From assembly GCA_016165875.1 (NCBI GenBank), contig JABBOT010000011.1, positions 12,649,766 to 12,713,765 of the forward strand: a DNA stretch of 64,000 nucleotides. Reading direction: 5' to 3'. Position numbers and translations under genes: made by a program. Origin of the DNA: Acanthopleura granulata. Taxonomy: Eukaryota > Mollusca > Polyplacophora > Chitonida > Chitonidae. Below, piece by piece: positions 1-12,312 of the stretch. The notes under the pieces are model-generated. The model saw only the letters and a program-made list of their open reading frames with translations, did no database searches and was not told where the DNA came from. The stretch's first letter is position 1, and the number at the start of each line of letters is the position of its first letter.

Positions 1-1675
1 AAGTGATCTCTTCTGAAAAATAACCAATATAAATACTGTTTTGAGGCCAGTTTTAAAAGGTTCTACAAATCTTATTGTTTGTTTTAGGTCTTCCTCTGAA
101 GCCATAATGACCTTTTTAAAAATGTCAAATTAAATACATGGACATTTAGGTACACATACACTCATGTTGCACAACTCTAGAGGAGAGGGTGGGTGGCTGG
201 GAAATCAAGATATGTTTTTAACTCCTTTGAGCCAAAACTCTCAATTCTGCATACCAACCCTGAAAGTGGTTCAACCACCATCCACGTGACTGAACCATAT
301 AAAATACATAACCTGTAGGAAAAAAATTCCATCCAAATCTATGATCAGTTGTTTTTGTAGATAAAACATACATCAGTGTCATGGAAAGGCTCTGCATCTG
401 TCAACACTCTGCTCTAAGCTCATCCATCATGGCGGACTAGGGTTCATATTTTCTGGTTGCATGGTCTTGCTTTATGAATTATCGCTCTCATTTCTATTTA
501 CATTCATTAGAGAGACAGAGAAGAGAAAAGTAATTAACGAAACAAGACTGTCAATAAGCTGTCAAAGTTTGAGGTTGACCAGATGTTACTTGTGCAAGGA
601 AACAAAGATGACCTTGAGTGTCCTTGAAGATAAAATAATTTTTATGAATGACTTTAATTATGGTGAGAGGGAAAATGAAACATGAATAAAAGTTTGTACA
701 TGATATAAGTACATAATTACACAGCCAGAGTCTTTTTTTCTCCTCACAAACATGAACTTGTGCACACATATACATAGCGGTATCCACACACAAACACACT
801 GCAAAAACATTTATCCAGAGAATAATGATACTATTTGTGAACATGATCTCTAACTGATAACAGAGAAAAGTAAAGAAATCCCTGAGACCAAGACTTGTCA
901 TGATCAAATCCACCACATTTATCATTTATTTATTCATTTATTAATAATTTAGTGTGTATGTGAAGAATTGCATTGACTTTTACAGACAACTTTCCAGACA
1001 AGGCCACCACACTTTTTTGGTCAAGCAAAGGGATTTTGGTCAAGCAAAGGGATAGTAGAAAACATGTACACATATATAGAATTAATTTTTATGTGATAAA
1101 CTGTAATCCACTGATTTACTACACACGATGATTCTCAGTCCTATATGACTTTGAATTAATTCACAATTTGTTTTCAAGGGGAGATTTTCTCACAAGAAAA
1201 AGAAAAAATACAGATTAACTGTATTCTGCCTAAAGTTTGGATCACAAAAATATACCTTCAGAAGCATACACACGCCTAAAAAAATACTTCTGAGGAAAAT
1301 AATTAAGATTTCGCTGGTTACTAATCAAACTTAACAAAATTGGTCACACACGGGACGGATGAATCAAGTAGAATGAAGCAAACCACGTCACTTATAAATG
1401 ACCTTCACAGAAATAGGTCTATATAGTCCAGTTTTCAATCTCAGCTGTGATTGAAGGTTTAGGAGACAGGTATTCTGACCGCAGTACAAAACGTAAGTAA
1501 ATTTTTTCCACAGCGCCAAAAAATAAGTAAATTGTCGAGAGCATAAACCTGAAATTTCATGTCCACAATGCATTATATTATAAGTTGTGGCTCGAGCAGA
1601 GCCTACATTAGTACATTTATCCTTTGTTCTTCTCTCGCCCAGAAAATATTTCACTTCACCCTGGTAATTTCCGGA
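1..1675. other. Non-coding AT-rich stretch, no gene seen
   Basis: No splice-supported or recognisable coding exon on either strand. The short open frames here have AT-driven composition and no family resemblance. The stretch may belong to the first intron or downstream region of the minus-strand gene that begins at 23,648, but nothing here proves this. The only structured item is a dispersed repeat copy near 1,271-1,400. Confidence 0.5.
1271..1400 (+). repeat. Dispersed ~140-bp repeat, copy 1
   Basis: Shares an ordered set of blocks with copies near 10.8, 12.1, 18.2 and 60.0 kb: an AAAATNATACTT-like start, a TGATAAGAAAT-like block followed by AAACTT, then GGATGAATCAA and AATGAAGCAAA ending in a GTCACTT-like block. 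This copy is diverged. No coding capacity and no clear tRNA head was seen. Confidence 0.55.
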
Positions 1676-2105
1676 AGTGAATTTTAAGTGTTTTGTAGCA
1701 ATACAGGCACATCTGGTGAAATGAATTTCAAGAGTTTTGTCAAGGTGAATTTCAAGAGTTTTACTGTGTTTTGATGGGATAAATTTCAAGAGTTTTACTG
1801 TGTTTTGATGGGATAAATTTCAAGAGTTTTACCCTGTTTTGATGGGATAAATTTCAAGAGTTTTGCTGTGGTGAATATCAAGAGTTCCGTTCAGCTGAAT
1901 TTCATGAGTTCAGCAATGGTGAATTTGAAGAGTTTTGCCGAGGTAAATTTCAAGGGTTGTAGATTAATATCTACATTGTTAAATTGATACTGAAATGAAA
2001 AAAAAAGTTTTGGTGAGTTTTAGTGTGTTTTGACAAGATGAATTTCAACAGTTTTTTGTTGTGAATTTCAGGAGTTTGGCTGAGGAGAATTTCAAGGGTT
2101 GAAGA
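1676..2105. repeat. Degenerate minisatellite, ~24- and ~36-bp units
   Basis: Core GAATTTCAAGAGTTTT recurs more than ten times. In the middle the unit grows to about 36 bp by adding ACTGTGTTTTGATGGGATAA, repeated about three times. Outer copies are diverged, with GGGTT or CAGTT variants, which is typical of an old array with a younger centre. Confidence 0.85.
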
Positions 2106-5100
2106 AAGATGTCTACATAGCAAAAGTCATGAAGGATTATAAAAATTAAAGAGCTGAGTTAAAGTCATATGTCTGTAAAATGCGAAACGAAATGGACTGT
2201 GATGTGACTTCTCACAGACAGACAGTACATTAATTATCCCACGTCAACACTGTACCATAAATCTTCCGTTGTTCGTGGCCATCTCGATGTATGTAAGAAA
2301 TAGATTTGTTTGACCTTTGTCAGTTAATTCAAATGGCATCTACGCCTTTCCCGAGAGAATAATATGACAGTTGTTCAACCAGTGCTACCCATGACGGACC
2401 AGAACTGAAGGTCTTATAAATCAAGCAGCTTTAACATGTTTTCAGAGGAAAAATGCTGGAATGCACACAGCTTTACAGCGGACTCTACCTCTGCCATTAT
2501 CGGCACTTTGAAAAGCACTCACCTGGATCAAGGCTCATCTAACTTAGCAAAGCCTTTCTATAACGAGTTTATCATGGGCATTCAAGCCATATTTAATACA
2601 GACGGCAACTAACCAGGCTTACAGCCTTCAGGAAAGGCTTGAATGAACCAGGCAGCCCACCTGTAATATATACTCAGCAAAATGATGCTTAAATTCTCAG
2701 TAGGCGTGAAGCAGGGACACCTTCTTCCTCCCATTCTTTATCAACACAACAGCAGTAAAAGAAATAGTTTTAAGCAATACATAGGAATGTTAATTAGTTA
2801 ATGGTCCTTATGTTATCTTGGATCATTTTATTCTCAATAAAAAAATCATTTTGTTATTGTTTTTTAAGAAGAAATCTTCTGCCATAACTCTGCCAAAGGG
2901 TGTAGATCACTTCAGGTAAGTCACAGTAACTCGAGGTATACACGAGCCAGGTGTACAGAGAGCTAAGTCACATTAGGTCTATGTTTAGGAGAGCAAAGTT
3001 CAATACAAGCGTACCACTGTAGAGGTGAGCCTAAGTAGGACAGTTCAGGTATGTCATTTACCTATGTGAATGAAGCGTTTTTTTTTCATGGTCAAACCAA
3101 CCTAGATAACTGTGCCGAGCTAGTTCACCTCATAGCCTCGGCTTATCTGGTGACCAGAATACATTCATCGTTACAGTCTAACTCTTAACCCTGGAATACA
3201 GGTGTATATGCCCATATATACTCAAATCGCTCAAACATTCCTCCCCAGGAAATCAAGCTCAAGTCCACATCATGTTTCTCTACAATGCAAAATTGATTAC
3301 AAAATGCAGCACTGTTATCCTCTACTCCACATAGCACAGGAAATAAACCATTTATTTATGGCTTTCTCAGAATTCACTGAAGTAAACACTAAACACTAAA
3401 AACAAATTTAAAATTCATGTGAGGTCCATTTTAGGCACGTCCAATACACACAAGTCTCCACAAGTACATGTGTATATACAACAGGTTTAGCCTTTCTCTT
3501 CCAAAATTTAGACCAAGTGCAATTACTGCTTGAAAATAAAAATAACATCAACAGGGTAATACTTTATCCAGGATTATATAAACAACTTTAAGATCTGATC
3601 CAGAGAAATAAGAAGGCTGGTTTGCTGCATAAAACAACCTCTCAAATATCCATATCCAACCATAGTATGGTAGTAACACCTGGAAAGGTGATAAAAAAGA
3701 ATTCACTCAGTTTAAATCCTTAATACCTTTAAATGATGAAAACAAAAGTGATTATTTTTTCAATTCTTGTCTTTTAATGAGTTTCATATCAAAAAATCCA
3801 TGAATCATTGGGTATTTACAATGTACGTACAATGATATTTAGGCCAAAAATTTTTATGCAAACTGAACCAAATGTCATCATTATATATTATACCTATCAA
3901 TGACATAATTATGTATAAACGTATAGCAAACGAAGAAAAAAAAACTTAAAGCAAATGAATTATGCAATATAAATACATGATATACCATTTTGGGTATGTC
4001 AAATGGAAGCTATAAAATACTTAAAAGTGATTATAAAGAATGTCAAGTGCTATTCAGACAGCTGCATATGGTGCAGTATTTAATAGTGCAAAATGTCTGC
4101 AGTCAAAACCCACCAGCAGAGACAGACAGACAGACAAACATCTGTTCTCCATGAGAATGTGTTTGTCTTTCAGCCGTAGCCTATGATGCTCTTTGAAGAT
4201 GTCTGTATATCTATCTTTATGTGGAAACCAGGTGTCATATTCTGTTCCCTCTTTCCAAAGATTCAACAGGCACATAAGGTCATTTGCTTACAGGCAAGAC
4301 AACAAAGTGTTGAGTTTTTGGAATGTTTTCTTAAGGCATGAGGAGAGGGGGGAAGGAAAATATGTAAAAGACACCATTTGGGGTTCATATGAGAAACTGC
4401 GAAACTTCATTCCATTCCAAACACTGCTGACAGAAATACGCTGGAAGAGGTAGAAGACTGGCAAATTTTTGTAACAAGATTTTCTGTTGATATTCTTTCA
4501 GGCATCTACCTGATGACAGACAAGGAAAGCAGATAAACTTGTCAGGAAAAAAGAAACCCAGTTTATCTTATCGTTAAAATAATATTGTTTCAGACATACA
4601 GCAATCAGGCTGGCAGAGCTTATGGAAATAATCATTGTGAAGAACTCAATTAAATAATAATTTTGCCCCAAAGCGACTCACCATGCCAAAAGCAGGCCAT
4701 TCAGCAAGCAGAACATGGAACACACGAAGGTTTAGCATTTTTTGACGCAGTATTAAAACTGACTGTCAAGCATCAAAAACACTAACAGATGCAACAGTAC
4801 ATAATGGGCGGTCAATTTACAGTTATACAGATTGCCCTGACCTTCACAGCAATGCTCATGTTAATATATGTATGCTCAAGGTTTGAAAGTTTAAATTTGT
4901 TTTCATGTTGCTGATGTGTTTTGCAGACAACAAACCTTACAGAACAGACTTCCTCTTTGTGTAATGGCATTTATGCCCAGATGACATTGGGCCAATACAG
5001 CAGTTTGTCTGTCGATCAGTTTAAATACAAGAACGCTTGTGTGTTCAATGTATTACAGCAGACCAAACCACTTGGGATTTCCACAACAATGACTAAGAAA

Positions 5101-5934
5101 TACATTTAAAAATCTACCAGCACCACTAAATTAGTTCGCTTGGCTCCTGGGCAAACTAAAAACATCACTTCTTCTCTCCTTGCAATAAATGAAAGAATGA
5201 ACTGTACTCAAGAATATGCTTGTATTTATCACAATTCAGAGAAAATTCTAGGCCTCTGATTGGTCTATCTGCCTTTAATAGACTACTGTATTCGTGAAAG
5301 AGGCAAGCAATACAGCCTCATGCCTTTGATACTTTTCCTATATCAGTACGGAGTGAAGGATTCTTGTGCCGGCCGATAGCAACGCTTTTCAACAATGTAC
5401 ATGTCAGTAACTTTTCTTGCCATTATTTTCCAAAGAGTTCTTATGATTCAGTCGTTAACAACAAACACATGTAGAAAAGTTTCTTGTAGCATTCGAGACC
5501 ATTAAGTCAAACTGAATTGAAAATGACTATCTAGCAGTCGACAAAGGGCAAGTTTGTTTTTTTTGTCTGCACAGTCAGTGCACCGATCTGAGTCTGTGCT
5601 CTTCCCGTTGTGCGAGCCACAACGTCGGTCTTGGCTGCAGTCAGTGGCAAAGCGTCCGTGAAAAAGCAGCATATTTTGGCCAAAATACTGGTATTCATTC
5701 ACCCGGAATCCTCCTCATTGTGATAAATTTGTTATACCAGCGTGTTGCATGGGTATATGGCCTGATATTTCGTCTCAAAGATCAATACTTCCACTCACCC
5801 TTTGGGCTCGTGAAAATATTAACCTTGTCGACAAAATATTCGGCCGTACACCCTAACAACATACTGGTATCACTTACAGTGGTCTTCAAATACATCTAAA
5901 TGTACAGCTGTGCAGTCCCTGATACATCATACAT
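2106..5934. other. Non-coding stretch, no gene seen
   Basis: AT-rich sequence with only short open frames. A cysteine-rich minus-strand frame at 5,502-5,702 was examined; it lacks convincing splice sites or a recognisable family and is not called. Confidence 0.5.
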
Positions 5935-6312
5935 AAAGTATCACTATGACTAATGTATCCACAAAATGTCACTATATGATTACCATCTCATGAAGTACAT
6001 GTGTCACTATGACTATGATGTATCCATAAAGTATCATTTTGGCTACCATGTATCCATATAGTACGACTCTGGCTACCATGTATCCATAAATTATCACTTT
6101 GGCTACTGAGTATCCATAAAGCATCACTTTGGCTACCAATTATCCATAAAGTATCACTTTGGCTACCCAGTATCCATAAAGTATCACTTTGGCTACCAAG
6201 TATCCATACAGTATCACTTTGGCTACCAAGTATCCATAAAGTATCGCCTTGGCTACCAAGAATCCATAAAGTATCACTCTGGCTACAGAGTATCCATAAA
6301 GTATCACCATAA
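5935..6312. repeat. 30-bp tandem repeat, ~12 copies
   Basis: Unit of the form GTATCCATAAAGTATCACTT followed by TGGCTACCAA. The central copies are nearly identical and the left edge is degenerate, with TGTATCC and CACTATGACT variants. Not coding. Confidence 0.9.
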
Positions 6313-8473
6313 CAACTGGTTACAACCCTGACCTACAATGTAGGGGTGTTGACTAGAAACATACACACCACTTCACCCAATATCAGAGAACTCATGAATT
6401 CTCAGCCTACAGTCAGCATACAACTTCACGTCAGTGATTCCAGGACTACATAACTAGTATTCCATGCCCTGAAGCCACTGGCTCAGGCCTGGTATAAATA
6501 TTGAACATATCTCTGAGAAGTCTTAAATGTCTTATGGCCAGGTGCCTGCTTAATACCCCTGAACTGCTACACCACCAGGCTTGTGAAGGGGGGGGGGGGG
6601 GGACAAAAAGACAGCTTAATATAAACATGAGGGTCAGATTCTCTGGGGATGGGATTTATGACCCCTGGGGCACTTTAGGCGGCTTGTTCCCTGAACCAGG
6701 GAGTGACAAATACCATGATAAGATCTGTGGTTGGAGATTTACAGTCTGGAGAGGCCAGATTTCAATGGCAAAGCTTGCACAGAGCTGTGGTCAGCATGCA
6801 GATCAATGCATTTAATAGCTAAATCTCCTAAAGTGAATTTCATTACAAACTCCCTATCAGTGTTTCATTGACGTGTGACTTTAATTCTTGCAAGGTTTTA
6901 GTAGATTTATATTCATTTCTGATTCGAGACTACTTCAAGTGAAAGATTACTGAATTATATACATATGTGTGTGCATTTAGGAAGCTGGCTATCCTAAACT
7001 CTGAGTTAAGTTATTCGTATCATCACAACTAAATTGTAAGAAAATGTCTTACAACATCCATACAGTGTATATGTACACTCAAACTGAACGTTCAAGGATC
7101 TTCCAACATCAAGATTAAACATGTATGCAAAACATACACTAGCAATATCCGCAGGTGCTTGGTGTTGGACTCAGTATTTATTTGTTTCATGGCTGTTAGG
7201 CGGCACAAGGGTGAACAGAATGTCCTTTGCCAGGTATATGTATCTAGCTTGAAACTTAACTTAAAGCCAAACGTAGGCATACTGACATGAGCCAGATTTG
7301 AACCGGCAACCTTAGTGGTATTAAGCGGATTGACTGACCATAAGCTGCAAAAAGAGCAATGATTTAGTGGAATTAAGTCTAGTGAGAGTGCCAAAATGTC
7401 TGATATTATTACAGGAATTTAAAAGAAACATTCTTCAATGCAGTGTCATATTAAAATGGCAGCTTTTGATCAGGTAAACGGTTTATACTTAGTCAATCCC
7501 AGTACTCAAAAAGTCGAGATGAACGATCCATGAAATAAGCTCATAAAGATGGCATGTAACTGGAGCACCACTCAGAACACTTCAACTTAATTGGATGAGG
7601 GAAGCTTTTAAATCTCAAATTTTCTCCATAACAAAAACAATTCATAGACTTGAAATGTATTAATTTTTCAGTGCAATTTTGACTGGGCCTCGAAAATTCT
7701 GCTATTTCTGACATGCGGGCTGTTGTCGGCACAGAAGAACAATTCTTTCAAGGAACCAAGTCTAGGCCATCTGTCTTCTCCTCCATTAACGAAGAGTGAA
7801 TAGGCACCTTCGTCAGTGTCAGCTTATAATTAATGGCAACTCAAGAAGAAACCGACAATATTTTGCAAAACAATGGTCTTCACAAGTCTGCTGTCACTGG
7901 CAGCACTTGACTGTGATTGGCAGAGAAAGGAGACAGATAATAGTAGTCGAACAGCACTCGGAGCAGAAATATTTACATTCCTCCGCCCGTTGCATTAGCA
8001 ACGCTCGGGCCATTTGCACAAAGCATGCTAAACTGCACACCTGGTGGTCGCAAATGTAACTCGCAAAGCAACCCAAAAAAAAAAAAAAGGTGAAAAAACA
8101 CCAACAAAAAAAACCTGGTTCAAGACAAGCAGTGCACGTGAGTACAGGAATTGGTGACGTTGCCATTTTAATTCTGGTTTACAGCCAAACTAAAGACAAT
8201 GGATGTTGAACAGCGAGCCTTTTAGGAATGCAAACGAGTGAGTTCCTCCAGTTAGAAACTCGGGATCTGTTTTGTGAATTTAAAAAAAAACACAAATGTG
8301 TTTAAGTCCCAACACAAACACTTCTGTAATCTCTGTCTGCTGTAATTAATTTTGTTTCACAAAAGTGTCAAATATGAAATCATTTTGTACTCTGTGAGCC
8401 CATAGAAAGTATGATATGTAGAGGCAGAAGAGCTTTCGGCACTAAAGGCATTACATCTACCAGAAATCAGTCT
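6313..8473. other. Non-coding stretch, one tRNA-like promoter remnant
   Basis: Contains a run of about 16 G at 6,588-6,602 and no supportable gene. On the minus strand near 7,270-7,345 a GGTTCAAATCT-type B box with an upstream A-box-like TGGTCAGT suggests a decayed tRNA-derived SINE head rather than a tRNA gene, because no cloverleaf could be closed. Confidence 0.4.
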
Positions 8474-8604
8474 GGCCCAGGTTTCGTGAAGTGCACTTAG
8501 CTAAGTACTCCCTTTACAGCCATGACAATGTACTTTGTAGAGATATAAAGCGCACTACGCTAAGGGCTACTTAGCACTAAGTGCGCTTCATGAAACTGAG
8601 CCCA
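8474..8604. mobile_element. MITE-like inverted-repeat element, ~131 bp
   Basis: The two ends are imperfect inverted copies. The left arm reads GGCCCAGGTTTCGTGAAGTG and the right arm, reverse complemented, reads GGGCTCAGTTTCATGAAGCG. The inner arms CACTTAGCTAAGTA and CACTTAGTGCTAAGTA also pair. Arms are about 40 bp with a short centre and no coding capacity, consistent with a non-autonomous DNA transposon. I could not fix a target-site duplication. Confidence 0.75.
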
Positions 8605-10827
8605 GTTCCTTTATTTCTGATATATACCCAAACTCAAATTGAACATTTCATAAATTGTTATTTTTTTATTATTATTACTGGATTGGCTTTTGGTAATTAA
8701 CCCAGAATATTGCACTTTTCCTATGACAACATTCAGACTTACATATGAAGGAAATCATGCAGGATGCTTGGAAAAAATTAAAATTAACATAATGTATTCC
8801 TTCCAGTGAAGTGAACCAGCTTGAGCTTCTGTACCAGCGCTGCCAAAAATCCAGATGTCCAAAAATCCAAAAATCTTGACATTAATCCCTCTAAGGTCCC
8901 TTTTAAAAGTATGTGCTACAATAGAAAGCGTGGGAGTTCAGAGGAAATTATATAATCTGTACGGTTACTGATAAAACTTTGCATTACAATAATAAAATCA
9001 TGTTTTAAAAGCCCTCCCACTCAGGGGAAAAAAGTCTTCAAAGATAAACTTTACACATACCCAAGTCTGTGCAGCGTCAATTAAGTCAGTGAAACCCTCA
9101 GGGGTATTTCATAATGTCAGATATCATTAACTGTTGCCTGCAATGGAGAATTTCAGACACCCTGTCGTGGGCGGAAGGGTTGTGACATGGAGAGTTTGAG
9201 GCTGTTTCTACTGAAGTTACATACAAGACCAAAAGATTTACTGAGCTATTGATGGGGAAGTCCTATGAAGTATGAACATTTTTTTTTTTTCATCTGTTCA
9301 ACATGTACCATCAATGTAAATCCTAATTCCCTCGAAATTACATTTCTCTAAAATTCTCTTCAGCATGGTGTAAAACCACCAATAAAATAAATAAATAAAT
9401 ACACATTTCTCCTACAATTCTATACACTATGAACTTGTGCTGGCCGAAAGATGTCAGTCCTCTTGATGTCTCATTCACTCTGTTTGATCCCGCAAACATG
9501 CCAAACTTTACCCAGTGAGGTTTGCAACCAGCCAAACCTTGATTAAAATCAAACCACAAACGAACAGCCATTCTGCTTGCTCCATAATAATGCTTTCATA
9601 AACCGGTTAGTTCAATGACCTCTGGTGACCTTTCGGGTTGAGGTCAAAACTGACCAATTCTCAGTGCTTTTCAAAAGAACTTATCAAAGTGTCAGAGAAG
9701 TGGGACTTGCTGAATGAGCAGACCATGCCATTGTCACCTGGCATATCACTCACTCACAAACATATTTAGGGACTTAACTCTTTCACTATGACTTGCTGCA
9801 CACAAATCCCCTGTCAGTTCCATCCTCACAAGCCACTCTCATAGCCCACAAGCCACTCTCATCGGCCCCTTTTTATAGTTACCATTGTTCAGTGCCGTCT
9901 AATTGGTTGTTGCTACTTTAAAGTCAGTGCTGATTGGTAAACTTGCATTCTAAAAATCCCTAACAGCTGAAGAATGCCAGAGGGCAGAGAGTTAAATATT
10001 CCATGGTGAGTTAAAAAAAAGAAGAAACCATAGGAAATGTAAATAAGACCTTTCTTTTCCAAATTTTAATTAAAAGAGATCCCGAATTGGTCATGCAATC
10101 GGACTATCCAAGATTTGAGTTTTTAAATCTCAAAGATGATTCTTGAGCTCTCCATTTCGCTCAATTTCATGTTTACATGCTTTCAAGTACACTGTATTCA
10201 TCGTGAAACCAAGTTTATAAAAAAATGTTTTAAAAATACGCTCTACAAATATTTTGCTGCCCAGTAAAATTTGCACTAAACAGTTATGAGTGCAAGCAGA
10301 AACAGGCTTTCTATTTTTTTTTCTGTTTTTTTTTTTTTTTTCTACAATCGTTACACCTACACATTTTAAGGCTGAAGGGGCTAAAAGCTTACTAAGATTA
10401 CATGTACACCTACTAACAAGATACACGGGTCCAAAAGCTTTTTGAAGCTGTATCAAATTTACTTCTCTTTTATATTTAATAAACTAACGAGTAGTACTGG
10501 TATACGTTTCAAGTACTTCGACTGCACGGTTCCCCTGTGATTTATTGAGAAGGAATTTCCCCTATTTTTGGATTATCTATTCGGCTGGAGGCCCATCATT
10601 TCCTCTATCAGGCCACAGAGATTTCAACTGATGAAGAACCTTTGATGCTTGGTCTTCTGTCTATCTGCAGATCAAGACTTGAGTGCCTATACACTGGCCA
10701 GATTGCGCGTGGTAATTATACTGTACATACAGCATCTCTGGCCACCACAAAACCAGTAGTCAGAACATTTATACTGGTGTTTCACCTGAATTTTTTTGCC
10801 GGTAAAACTCCTATTTCAGAAGCATAT
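8605..10827. other. Non-coding stretch with a SINE 3' scrap
   Basis: No gene seen. Apart from poly-T and poly-A tracts, the only structured item is a SINE tail at 9,346-9,402. Confidence 0.5.
9346..9402 (+). mobile_element. SINE 3' end fragment (family 1)
   Basis: Matches only the terminal part of the family-1 SINE: a TTCTCTTCAGCATGGTGTAA-like block, AACCACCAATAAAAT, then repeated AAAT units. 5' truncated. Confidence 0.6.
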
Positions 10828-10985
10828 TAATCCTGAAAATGATAACTTTCGACGCTAATGCTTAAGTTTTCCTTATAAATAATTAATCAAACCTCGAAAC
10901 AAAATGATTTGCAGGCCCTGTGAGGTGGAAGAATCAATCAGAATGAAGCAAAATGTGTCATTTTGAAAAAGACTAAATATTTGGT
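10828..10985 (+). repeat. Dispersed ~140-bp repeat, copy 2
   Basis: Shows the GAAAATGATAACTTTCGACG start, an AATTAATCAAACCT block, then GAATCAATCAGAATGAAGCA and AAAATGTGTCATTTTGAAAA. Closest to the copies at 12.1 and 18.2 kb. Confidence 0.65.
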
Positions 10986-11027
10986 GAAAATACAGTAGTT
11001 GGTATTAAAAAAAAAAGAGAGTAGAGT

Positions 11028-11099
11028 ATGGGCATAATGAGTAGAGTATGGGCATAATGAGTAGAGTATGGGCATAATGAGTAGAGTATGGGCATAATG
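11028..11099. repeat. 20-bp tandem repeat, ~3.6 copies
   Basis: Perfect repeats of GAGTAGAGTATGGGCATAAT. Short enough to be a recent slippage product. Confidence 0.9.
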
Positions 11100-12147
11100 T
11101 GATACAAACCAGTTAAGATCTGTTTTCTTCACTTCATTTTTATTCTTTTTTTTTTAACATGACATGTGCACTTCACATTTTTACCACTTATCACCCACAT
11201 CATGAAATCTCTACTCTGTGTTTTTCACCAAGTTTGTTCTAAACCTCATGTATCAAATTAAATGAATAATTCCTGTGCCCGCTAAAACTTATCCATACTA
11301 ACAGTTTTGGTTTGCGAACATTCTACGGCCACCTCCATTGTGCAGAATGATTCAGTTGTCAATAGTACTCTTACATCTTCTTATAGCTTCATCACAGTAC
11401 AGCATATGACTTGAAAGTCTTACTCATGATGGCTATTTTTCCCTTAGAGGGGCAGTCAGTGTAATACTTTATGACCTTTATTTATTTATTTTTCATTTGT
11501 ACAGAGTCTGAGATTATCCCCAAGGTCACAATGTCAAGGTGATAAGGTCAAGTACAAATCCAACACATGCCTGTAGCAAATGTCCCTCACTACAGCTAAA
11601 GTGCTTCTATGTACATATACCTAGTAATCTATTGACAACTTATCTTCCATTCTTCTCTGACTGGAGCAGACAGTGAATTAAATAAGCAGGCTATAGAATG
11701 ACCCTTAGATATAACAGTTCCTCTTGATGCCCGTGGACATAGTAACAATTTACAGTAACTTGTTGCAAACGATCACAAACTATGCCAAACAATGTAGGAA
11801 TTAGGTTTACTGGGTCTGCATTCCTGGTGTATCAAACAGGAGAGTACAAGCCGACTGGATATCCCATGCAGTTAACTGGCAGCTCGGCCATCTTACTGAT
11901 AATGGAGCAAAATGTCACTGGGGACCAAAGGGTAAGGTGTAGTTCTTCATTTCTAGCTGGGTGCCAAACAAAACAAACACTGTGTTAACCCAGGATATGT
12001 CTGACAAATATCTCTGGGGCCTATAAACCATAGCTTGTGGTACAACAGTATATATACATACTGTCTATCTACCAGTTGTAGATATACAGCAATCAACATT
12101 AAAATCTAGCCTGGGTGTGAGCCTGTATTTCAGTATTATGTAATAAC

Positions 12148-12312
12148 AGCCTTAAAATTACACTTTTGATGCCAACACATATGTTTTTCTGATAAGAAAT
12201 TCGTAAAACTTCACAAAACAAAAAACAACTATAAGTGGCCCTATAGGGTGGATGAATCAATCAAAATCAAGCAAAATGTCCCCTTTGAAAAAAAGATATT
12301 AAACTTTAGGTA
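12148..12312 (+). repeat. Dispersed ~140-bp repeat, copy 3
   Basis: Ordered blocks CCTTAAAATTACACTTTTGA, TGATAAGAAATTCGTAAAAC, GGTGGATGAATCAATCAAAA and CAAGCAAAATGTCCCCTTTG. Very similar to copy 4 at 18.2 kb. Confidence 0.75.

Noticed and set aside
5502..5702. Cys-rich minus-strand frame
   Set aside because: Looks tempting (CSQDRRCGSHNG), but it has no signal peptide, splice sites or family match.
7270..7345. Possible tRNA gene on the minus strand
   Set aside because: B box present but no matching acceptor stem or cloverleaf; more likely a SINE head remnant.
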